A DNA stretch of 7,744 nucleotides from Bacteroidota bacterium (lineage in GTDB: Bacteria; Bacteroidota; Ignavibacteria; Ignavibacteriales; Melioribacteraceae), in NCBI GenBank assembly GCA_023447335.1, contig JAEXOD010000020.1, positions 1 to 7,744 on the forward strand, in the 5' to 3' direction. Under the pieces are notes generated by a model that saw only the letters and a program-made list of their open reading frames with translations, was not told the origin of the DNA and did no database searches. Both the position numbers and the translations under genes were made by a program. Shown piece by piece: positions 1-5,521 of the stretch (position 1 is its first letter; every line of letters begins with the position of its first letter).

Positions 1-795
1 GGTATTACCTGTTGCTGTTTCAGTAGTATAATATATATAATTACCGTTATAATCTAAATTACTACTACTTACTTTATAATTGTTAAACAAAGATAATCCT
101 GTTGGACTATCAAATATAGTCGGCGAGATTGCAGTGAATTGATTGGTGGCAGGATCATACTCCTCAACATTTTCAAAATAGGGGCTACCATATACACCCA
201 TACCGCCAAAAATATATGCTTTACCGTCTGTTGTAGGAACGACGATAGGACTTGAACGTGGTGTATTTAGCGGTCCTGTTACGGTAAAGGTACCGCTTAT
301 AGGGTCAAATATTTCCCCGTAAGTTGCACTATTATTGTCGTACCAACCACCGACTATCAAAATTTTACCGTTAGCTAATTCGGTTCCGTTAGTAATCATC
401 CTTCCATAGTTCATAGTTGTTGCTAAGGGGCTGAATGAATTTGTTGTAGCGTTAAAAACATCAACAGTAGTAAAACCGGGAGCAATTCCCAAATCATCAG
501 AACCGCCAAAAATATAATACAAACCGTTTGAGTGTTTAACAAAAGCCGGAGAGTCATGCGGATAGTTCATATTAAGAGGAACAAAAGTATTATTACCGTT
601 AAATATTTCTGCGGTACTTAATGATACAAAGCCCGTTGTATGCCCACCCAATAGTAAAATATCACCGTTATCTAAAACTACGTGGTGATGAGCCATTCTT
701 GGCGCATTCATATTTGGACCTACCGAAAAAATCCCCCCTGCATTTTGTGCTATTAGCAAAATCGGAAAAAAGAATAATAGTACTATTTTTTTCAT
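1..795 (-). CDS. Secreted kelch-repeat beta-propeller protein, N-terminal 265 residues (partial)
   Basis: The reading frame opens with ATG at 793-795 and stays open to base 1, so the C-terminus is outside the window. Residues 1-16 form a signal peptide: MKK, a hydrophobic run, then LIA before Q17, a likely signal peptidase I site. The rest shows successive kelch-type blades. Each has a DNG or ANG turn, a hydrophobic strand ending in Gly-Gly (residues 50-51, 97-98, 149-150, 197-198; about 47-52 apart), then an E-(I/Y)-F/Y-(N/D) strand and an Asn/Thr-rich turn. Four blades are visible and a fifth begins. Kelch propellers are binding scaffolds; a few are galactose-oxidase-like enzymes, but no catalytic residues are visible here. 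In FCB bacteria such proteins often carry a C-terminal type IX sorting domain; that end cannot be checked here. The start is supported by GGAG at 803-806, seven bases upstream, and by a promoter further out. Ligand and function are unknown. Confidence 0.88.
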   Translation of the reverse strand, partial: MKKIVLLFFFPILLIAQNAGGIFSVGPNMNAPRMAHHHVVLDNGDILLLGGHTTGFVSLSTAEIFNGNNTFVPLNMNYPHDSPAFVKHSNGLYYIFGGSDDLGIAPGFTTVDVFNATTNSFSPLATTMNYGRMITNGTELANGKILIVGGWYDNNSATYGEIFDPISGTFTVTGPLNTPRSSPIVVPTTDGKAYIFGGMGVYGSPYFENVEEYDPATNQFTAISPTIFDSPTGLSLFNNYKVSSSNLDYNGNYIYYTTETATGNT

Positions 796-802
796 GTTTA
801 TT

Positions 803-855
803 CTCCAAATTTAAATTTTCGATATTAAATTATATAAAAAAGATAATTTTGTCAA
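803..855 (-). promoter_or_regulatory. Sigma70-like promoter and ribosome binding site of the kelch gene
   Basis: Read on the minus strand, a perfect -35 TTGACA (850-855) and a perfect -10 TATAAT (829-834) are separated by 15 bases, shorter than the usual 17. Transcription would begin near 822, leaving a leader of about 27 bases that contains the GGAG site at 803-806. The near-consensus hexamers and correct placement support a real promoter; the short spacer lowers confidence. Confidence 0.5.
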
Positions 856-884
856 GATAGAAGTTGTCAAATTTTAGAAGTTGT
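849..884. repeat. Imperfect tandem repeat overlapping the kelch promoter
   Basis: On the plus strand a unit beginning TTGTCAA and ending TAGAAG occurs at 849-863 (15 bases) and again at 864-880 (17 bases). It is followed by a third TTGT at 881-884. Within it the 10-mer TAGAAGTTGT is repeated exactly at 858-867 and 875-884. The repeat covers the -35 hexamer of the kelch promoter and the 30 bases upstream of it, so it may be a pair of direct regulator sites or a small slippage duplication that copied a -35 element. Confidence 0.5.
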
Positions 885-902
885 GATTTATATAACAAGT
901 CA

Positions 903-1079
903 TTATTTCTTAGCTATACATTTATTGTTTTTATTGTTATATTTTTTAATTTTTTCACACCAAACGGCTACTTCTCTTCGGCATCCGCCTATTGAGTTAG
1001 GGTCTGTAAATAAAGCGTATTTGCAAAAAAAATCACAAAATTTGGGTAATTCATCTTTTTCTTTTGTTTTTAGGCTCAT
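903..1079 (-). CDS. Small cysteine-rich protein of unknown function (58 aa)
   Basis: ATG at 1077-1079 opens a 58-codon frame ending in TAA at 903-905. The product is soluble and lysine-rich. It has five cysteines at 15, 19, 33, 41 and 54, spaced C-x3-C-x13-C-x7-C-x12-C. The first pair sits in KFCDFFCKYA, followed by a GGCRRE turn and an aromatic-Cys step (VWCEKIKK), ending NNKC. Regular cysteines among charged residues suggest a metal site or redox-active thiols, but I cannot name the family with certainty. A well-placed promoter supports expression: -10 TATAAT and -35 TTGTTA with a 17-base spacer. No Shine-Dalgarno site is obvious. The frame is open upstream to 1145 but offers no other ATG. 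An open frame on the opposite strand (883-1107) is rich in Leu/Phe/Ser and reads like the antisense shadow. The gene is divergent from the GGGP synthase gene. Confidence 0.72.
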   Translation of the reverse strand: MSLKTKEKDELPKFCDFFCKYALFTDPNSIGGCRREVAVWCEKIKKYNNKNNKCIAKK

Positions 1080-1112
1080 AATATTTATATTAAATGGTTT
1101 TTTTTGATGAGA

Positions 1113-1141
1113 ATTATAGTAAAGTTTCTTATCTTTAACAA
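1113..1141 (-). promoter_or_regulatory. Promoter of the small cysteine-rich protein gene
   Basis: On the minus strand, -35 TTGTTA (1136-1141, 4 of 6 consensus) and -10 TATAAT (1113-1118, 6 of 6) are separated by exactly 17 bases. The predicted start near 1106 gives a leader of about 26 bases before the ATG at 1079. The 74-base divergent gap (1080-1153) must also serve the GGGP synthase gene, for which I see no comparably good plus-strand promoter. Confidence 0.55.
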
Positions 1142-1153
1142 GTTAAAATTTGA

Positions 1154-1927
1154 ATGTTTAGAATGAAAATATTTAATTATATACAAGATATCTATAGGCA
1201 AAAAGGTTCAGCATATTTTATATTGGTCGATCCTGATAAAACAAACGGAAGCAAATTACGTAAGCTTGTTGATATTGCATTAGAAAGCGATGTTGACGGC
1301 TTTTTAATCGGCGGTAGTTTAATGGTCGGCGGCGATTTAGACGTTTGCATAAATGACATTAAAAAAGATACTAACAAGCCGGTTGTTATATTTCCGGGCG
1401 GGGTTTCTCAAGTATCTCGTTTTGCTGACGCACTTTTGTTTATTTCACTAATCAGCGGAAGAAATGCCCACCAATTAATAGGTGAACACGTTTTAGCCGC
1501 TCCCATAATAAAAAAATACGGGATTGAACCGATTAGTACCGGTTATATGTTAATTGAAAGCGGAAGTAAAACAACGGCAGAATATATTAGCAGTAGTATG
1601 CCTATACCTCGTAACAAACCGGAAATTGCAGCCGCAACCGCTTTAGCTGCTCAGTATTTGGGTATGCAAACCGTGTATCTAGAAGCCGGAAGCGGAGCAT
1701 TAAATAGTGTTCCGAATGAAATGGTTAAAGTGGTCTCTTCTTATTGCGATATTCCTATTATTGTTGGCGGAGGTATTAGAACACCGGATGACGCTCATAA
1801 TAAGGTTTTAGCCGGTGCTAAAATGATTGTTACGGGAAACTATTTTGAAAAAGAAGAAAATTTTGGTTTAATAAAAGAATTTGCCGCAGCTATTCATATT
1901 AACCCCAAAAGAACTATAACTATTTAG
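1154..1927 (+). CDS. Geranylgeranylglyceryl-phosphate synthase family protein (GGGPS/PcrB)
   Basis: A 257-residue TIM-barrel prenyltransferase. Family knowledge: it joins sn-glycerol-1-phosphate to a polyprenyl diphosphate, the first ether bond of archaeal-type lipids; bacterial members use geranylgeranyl or heptaprenyl diphosphate. Visible motifs are LVDPDK (residues 24-29, Mg/diphosphate site), LIGGS (51-55), FPGG (80-83), SGRNAHQLIG (101-110), PISTGYMLIESGSKT (126-140), YLEAGSGA (175-182, glycerol phosphate site), VGGGIR (204-209) and VTGN (226-229). The STGYMLIESG stretch and length resemble the group II enzymes known from Bacteroidetes and some archaea more than Bacillus PcrB, so geranylgeranyl diphosphate is the likelier donor; chain length cannot be fixed by eye. 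The start could be 1154 or the ATG at 1163, since neither has a clear ribosome site. The gene is followed nine bases later by gmhA and is probably co-transcribed with it. Confidence 0.92.
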   Translation: MFRMKIFNYIQDIYRQKGSAYFILVDPDKTNGSKLRKLVDIALESDVDGFLIGGSLMVGGDLDVCINDIKKDTNKPVVIFPGGVSQVSRFADALLFISLISGRNAHQLIGEHVLAAPIIKKYGIEPISTGYMLIESGSKTTAEYISSSMPIPRNKPEIAAATALAAQYLGMQTVYLEAGSGALNSVPNEMVKVVSSYCDIPIIVGGGIRTPDDAHNKVLAGAKMIVTGNYFEKEENFGLIKEFAAAIHINPKRTITI

Positions 1928-1939
1928 GAGTATTAATTG
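1926..1939 (+). promoter_or_regulatory. Shine-Dalgarno AGGAG with TTG start of gmhA
   Basis: AGGAG at 1926-1930 overlaps the last two bases of the TAG stop of the GGGP synthase gene. It lies six bases before a TTG codon at 1937-1939. The ideal spacing, the absence of a nearby in-frame ATG, and the match of the resulting N-terminus to the family length decide in favour of the TTG start. The arrangement suggests translational coupling. Confidence 0.75.
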
Positions 1940-2521
1940 GAATTAAATCAATTTATTATAGACTCTTTAACGGAAAGCAGTAAAGTTAAACTGGAAATAT
2001 TGGATAAATGTTCAAATCAAATTTTTAATATGGTTTCAGCTGTTACAAACATTTATAAATCCGGGAATAAACTCTTACTATGCGGTAACGGCGGAAGTGC
2101 GGCAGATTGTCAACATATTGCAGCCGAATTTATGATAAGACTTAGCCATCATATTCAAAGACCGGCTTTACCTGCAATTGCTTTAACCACCGATACCAGT
2201 AATTTAACTGCCGGCGGAAATGATATCGGATTCGAAAATATTTTTGCCAGATTAGTAGAAGGACTTGGAAATAAAGGAGATGCTTTATTAGCTATATCTA
2301 CTAGCGGTAATTCCCCTAATGTTATTAAAGCAGTTAATGTCGCAAAAGAAAAAGGTATGATAACCATAGGATTTTTAGGCGGAAGCGGCGGTAAACTTAA
2401 AGATTTGGTAGACTACCCTGTTTTAATCCCTTCTTTTAATACTCAAAGAATACAAGAAGGGCATATTACTGTTGCCCATATTTTATGCGAAGGAGTTGAA
2501 ACCTTACTTTACGGAAAATAA
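1937..2521 (+). CDS. gmhA: Phosphoheptose isomerase (sedoheptulose 7-phosphate isomerase)
   Basis: A 194-residue SIS-domain protein, the usual GmhA size. It converts sedoheptulose 7-phosphate to D-glycero-D-manno-heptose 7-phosphate in the cytoplasm, the first step to ADP-heptose for lipopolysaccharide core. Sugar-phosphate loops are visible at CGNGGSAAD (residues 49-57) and STSGNS (121-126). The family signature TTDTSNLTAGGNDIGFE spans 84-100. The zinc ligands of E. coli GmhA (His61, Glu65, Gln172, His180) align with His60, Glu64, Gln173 and His181 here, in the QHIAAE and RIQEGHITVAH motifs. Retention of all four argues for an active isomerase rather than the related DnaA-binding protein DiaA. 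It is downstream of, and probably translationally coupled to, the GGGP synthase gene; both make envelope precursors. No other heptose-pathway gene is in the window. Start codon is TTG. Confidence 0.92.
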   Translation: MELNQFIIDSLTESSKVKLEILDKCSNQIFNMVSAVTNIYKSGNKLLLCGNGGSAADCQHIAAEFMIRLSHHIQRPALPAIALTTDTSNLTAGGNDIGFENIFARLVEGLGNKGDALLAISTSGNSPNVIKAVNVAKEKGMITIGFLGGSGGKLKDLVDYPVLIPSFNTQRIQEGHITVAHILCEGVETLLYGK

Positions 2522-2545
2522 AAGCCGAGTTTTTATACCCGGCTT
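2513..2545 (-). terminator. Intrinsic terminator of the M16 operon in the convergent gap
   Basis: AAGCCG at 2522-2527 pairs with CGGCTT at 2540-2545. The stem is extended past an A/C mismatch by G2529-C2538, with an AT-rich loop. Read on the minus strand, the hairpin is followed by a U-rich tract (bases 2523 down to 2513), so it fits an intrinsic terminator for the leftward M16 genes. For gmhA, whose stop codon abuts the stem, no T-run follows, so plus-strand termination here is less certain. Confidence 0.65.
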
Positions 2546-2552
2546 ATCACTG

Positions 2553-4001
2553 CTAATCAATTAATGTAGGCATTTCTCCTAAAATTTCTTTTATCGAAAA
2601 AACCTTTACTTCGCCAATTCCAAGTTTTTTAACAGATTCATATATCTTTTCTTTATCACCTACCAAAACTACAACCATTTTATCGGTTTTAATATACTTT
2701 TCGGCAACAGCTTTAACCTCCTCTCTCGAGGTGTTTAATACATCCGTAACAAAAGAATTAAAGTAATTTGGCGATAAATTATTCACTACCATATCGGTTA
2801 ATTGATTTTGAACATCGCTTACTGTCGAAAAATAACTAGGATAACTTAAAGCCAAATAGTTTTTTCCCTTTGTAAGATCGGCATCCGCTAAAGGTTTTTT
2901 AATTTCGTTAAATTCATAGAAGAATTGATATAATGCGCTATCCGTAACTTCCGTTTGTACGCTTGAAGAAGCGGCGAAAGAACCTGTTTCTTTTCTAAAG
3001 TTAAAAAATGATCCTGCACCATAAGTGTAACCGTGCTTTTCGCGTAGGTTATCGTTTAATTTTGACGTAAACGAACCGCCTAAAATAGTATTCATAACCG
3101 AAATTGCCGTATAATCTTTAGTGTTACGTTGTACACCAATTGTCCCGAGATAAATAACCGATTGTGCAGATCCCGGTTTATCAACAATATATATAGTAGT
3201 TGATTTCGGAGCATCTTTTTTAACAAACTTAGTTTCCTGAATTTTTCCTTTTTCCCACTTCGAGAAATATTTTTCTAATATATCTTTTAAATCTTTCTTA
3301 TTTATATCACCGGCAACTACTATTTGTGCATTATCGGCTTTAAAATATGAGTTGTAAATCTTAACTACCGCATTTCTATCAAATTTTTTAATTGTTTTTT
3401 CTGTTCCTATAGTAGGTCTTCCGTAAGGATGATCAAATCCCCATAATAGTTTATTAAAACTCATACTTGCAATTCTTCTTGGTTCGTCAAAAAACTGCAT
3501 CAAAGTTCCCAACCGTTCATTTTTTAATCTTTTGAATTCAGCTTCCGGGAAATCTGGCTTTAATAAAATATCTGAAGTAATTTTTAACGCAGCATCCAAT
3601 TTACTTAACGGCGTATGTAGTGCAATCCCGCTTTCATGATAACTTGAATATGTTTGAACGGAAGCACCCAAATAGTCTATTTCATCTGCTATCTGTAAAG
3701 CATTTTTACCGTCCGCACCTTCATCAAGTAAATCTGCAGTAAAATTAAAAATACCTGCATTTTCTTCATTTTCATTTACGGCACCTGCATTAATAACAAT
3801 GTTTATATCAACTAACGGAACTTGCTTTTTTTCAATTAATGTAACTTCTATTCCGTTTGATAAACTAAATTTTTCGGGTAAAGGAAGACTTAATTTTGGA
3901 GGTGTTCCTAACTTTGGCGGATTAGTTCTATCTAAACCTTGTGCATAACTATTTCCAAATGTTGTAGCTATCATCAACGCAATTATAATTAATTTTTTCA
4001 T
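2553..4001 (-). CDS. M16-family peptidase-like subunit lacking the zinc motif, secreted
   Basis: A 482-residue protein with a signal peptide (residues 1-20, ending NSYA before Q21), so probably periplasmic. The M16 fold is recognisable from SNGIEVTLIEKKQVP (48-62), the HPYGRPTIGT segment (191-200), VVAGDINKK (228-236) and a second domain near 270-440. At the position of the zinc motif HxxEH it reads NFTAD (86-90): all three ligand residues are replaced, so it cannot hold catalytic zinc. It does keep the second-domain motif LREKHGYTYGAGS (319-331), whose Arg320 and a following Tyr (325 or 327) match the substrate-binding Arg/Tyr pair of M16B enzymes. Family knowledge: in the Sphingomonas M16 heterodimer, zinc motif and Arg/Tyr pair lie on separate subunits. 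The start is fixed by GGAGGT at 4011-4016, nine bases upstream and inside the preceding gene. Only two bases separate it from its active partner. Confidence 0.9.
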   Translation of the reverse strand: MKKLIIIALMIATTFGNSYAQGLDRTNPPKLGTPPKLSLPLPEKFSLSNGIEVTLIEKKQVPLVDINIVINAGAVNENEENAGIFNFTADLLDEGADGKNALQIADEIDYLGASVQTYSSYHESGIALHTPLSKLDAALKITSDILLKPDFPEAEFKRLKNERLGTLMQFFDEPRRIASMSFNKLLWGFDHPYGRPTIGTEKTIKKFDRNAVVKIYNSYFKADNAQIVVAGDINKKDLKDILEKYFSKWEKGKIQETKFVKKDAPKSTTIYIVDKPGSAQSVIYLGTIGVQRNTKDYTAISVMNTILGGSFTSKLNDNLREKHGYTYGAGSFFNFRKETGSFAASSSVQTEVTDSALYQFFYEFNEIKKPLADADLTKGKNYLALSYPSYFSTVSDVQNQLTDMVVNNLSPNYFNSFVTDVLNTSREEVKAVAEKYIKTDKMVVVLVGDKEKIYESVKKLGIGEVKVFSIKEILGEMPTLID

Positions 4002-4003
4002 AA

Positions 4004-5371
4004 TTATTTTACCTCCGCAGAAATTTGTTTAACCGCCAAATCCGTTTTACCTTCCGGAACAATACTTAAAACCACTCTGGCTTTATCCTTTAAATATGTT
4101 ACGGCATAAGTCTGTATATCTCTTTCAGAAACAGAGCGATACCTTGTTATATTTTCATTAAAATAATCAGGATTTCCGGTGAAGAAATAATATTGATTCA
4201 ACAAGTCAGCTTTTCCGCCAAATCCTCCGACAGATTCTAAACTGCTTAGAAATGTCGATTCAAATTGATTCACAGCCCTTTCCAACTCTCTTTTTGTTGG
4301 CGGATTAGTTTTTATTTCATCAAGTACTTTTTGTATTTCTTCTTTTATTTTATCTAACGAAACACCGTCTTTGGCAGTCGCTTCAATCATAAAACCTCCG
4401 CCAATTTTAAGATTATATTGAAATGCCGTTATATCTTGTACAATTTGTAAATCATAAACTAATTTTTTGTAAAGTCTGGAGTTTTTTCCGCCTGCTAAAA
4501 TGGAAGCTAATAATTCCATTTCACAATCTCCCGGTGCATACTGAGCTGGTGATAACCAAGCCATATATAAACGAGGTAGTTGAACTTTATCTTCGGCTGT
4601 AATTATTTTTTCTTCATTTAACTCTGCATGAACTAATTTAACCGGAGGTACTTTATTACCGGCAGGAATATCACCGTAATATTTTTCAACCAGTTTAATT
4701 GTTTCTTCAATATTTATATCTCCTGCAATTGCCAAACTTGCATTATTAGGGACATAATAGGTATCACAAAAATTCAAAACATCTTGATATGAAGCTGCTT
4801 GCAAATCTTGCATGCTTCCTATAATAGTATGAGAATAAGGATGTTCATCCGGGAATAAATTCCCCATTAAATATTCCCATGCACGTCCGTATGGTGCATT
4901 ATCCACACTTTGTCTTTTTTCATTCATTACAATGGAACGTTGCCCGTCCACTTTTTCCGGAGTCATTGCGTCTTTAAGAAACCCCATTCTGTCACTATCT
5001 AAATATAAAGCTAATTCAAGAGCATTAGTAGGAACGGTTTCCCAATAATTTGTTCGGTCCGTATTTGTAGAACCGTTATTATCACCGCCTGCAGCTTCTA
5101 GATATCCGTCAAATAATCCTTCGGCAACATGCCCGCTTCCTTCAAACATCAAGTGCTCAAAAAGGTGAGCAAATCCTGTTAAACCTTTCTTTTCATTACC
5201 GCTTCCTACATGATACCATGTATTTAAGCTTATAATCGGTAACGTATGATCTTCATGAAGTAATACATTTAACCCGTTTTTTAAAACGTATCTCTTATAC
5301 GGAACGTTTATTTCGGGTAATTGTGCAAAAATATAAGAACTTAATAGAAACAAGAAAATAAATTTCCTCAT
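4004..5371 (-). CDS. M16-family zinc metallopeptidase, catalytic subunit, secreted
   Basis: A 455-residue inverzincin peptidase, near the usual size of bacterial two-domain M16B proteins. Residues 1-16 are a signal peptide (hydrophobic core, SYIFA before Q17), placing it in the periplasm. The zinc motif HLFEH is at 69-73, with His69 and His73 as ligands and Glu72 as the catalytic base. The third ligand is probably Glu151 in VMNEKRQSVDN, 77 residues after His73, within the family spacing. DNNGSTNTDRTNYWETVP (97-114), the HPYS segment (177-180) and IAGDINIEE (215-223) are typical. The C-terminal domain lacks a convincing Arg/Tyr pair: the equivalent region reads SRLYKKLVYDLQIVQ. That points to complementation by the zinc-less neighbour. 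It is first in the operon and its stop lies two bases before the partner's start. Substrates are probably peptides or misfolded fragments; the specific target is unknown. The ribosome site is weak (GGGTG). Confidence 0.92.
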   Translation of the reverse strand: MRKFIFLFLLSSYIFAQLPEINVPYKRYVLKNGLNVLLHEDHTLPIISLNTWYHVGSGNEKKGLTGFAHLFEHLMFEGSGHVAEGLFDGYLEAAGGDNNGSTNTDRTNYWETVPTNALELALYLDSDRMGFLKDAMTPEKVDGQRSIVMNEKRQSVDNAPYGRAWEYLMGNLFPDEHPYSHTIIGSMQDLQAASYQDVLNFCDTYYVPNNASLAIAGDINIEETIKLVEKYYGDIPAGNKVPPVKLVHAELNEEKIITAEDKVQLPRLYMAWLSPAQYAPGDCEMELLASILAGGKNSRLYKKLVYDLQIVQDITAFQYNLKIGGGFMIEATAKDGVSLDKIKEEIQKVLDEIKTNPPTKRELERAVNQFESTFLSSLESVGGFGGKADLLNQYYFFTGNPDYFNENITRYRSVSERDIQTYAVTYLKDKARVVLSIVPEGKTDLAVKQISAEVK

Positions 5372-5449
5372 ATCACACCCATTATTAGTTAAAACAATTT
5401 AGACGCTTTATATAAACTTTTGTTGCTAATAATATTTTTTAGTAAGTTT
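5372..5449. other. Leader and upstream region of the M16 operon
   Basis: This AT-rich stretch lies between the M16 catalytic-subunit start and the glnA terminator and must contain the M16 promoter unless transcription reads through from glnA. Minus-strand -10-like hexamers (TATAAA, TATTAT) occur, but none has a matching -35 at a good distance. I see no RNA gene or reading frame in it. Confidence 0.4.
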
Positions 5450-5496
5450 AAAATAAAAAAAGCCACCGGGTATTTTTAATTTCCCCGATAGCCTTT
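5450..5496 (-). terminator. glnA: Strong intrinsic terminator of glnA
   Basis: Read on the minus strand, the segment starting AAAGGCTATCGGG pairs with CCCGGTGGCTTT. This forms a stem of about 12 base pairs with one bulged G and two G-U wobbles, closing an A/T-rich loop. The stem is followed directly by a seven-T run continuing into ATTTT. It lies about 25 bases beyond the glnA stop and separates the lrp-glnA unit from the M16 operon. Confidence 0.85.
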
Positions 5497-5521
5497 CTAT
5501 TTGAGTTGAGTGGTAAGCTTA

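Noticed and set aside
621..860. Plus-strand 79-codon open frame
   Set aside because: It lies mostly antisense to the well-supported kelch gene and runs through its promoter; the composition is not protein-like and no ribosome site is present.
883..1107. Plus-strand 74-codon open frame with a hydrophobic N-terminus that could pass for a small membrane protein
   Set aside because: It is antisense to the 58-residue cysteine-rich gene, which has a proper promoter. The hydrophobic run is what the complement of Lys/Asn/Glu-rich codons produces.
1192..2367. Minus-strand frames inside the GGGP synthase and gmhA genes
   Set aside because: They are shadows of strongly conserved coding sequence with no start signals of their own.
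1937..2521. DiaA (DnaA-binding SIS protein) as an alternative to GmhA
   Set aside because: All four GmhA zinc ligands (His60, Glu64, Gln173, His181) and the substrate loops are present, favouring an enzyme.
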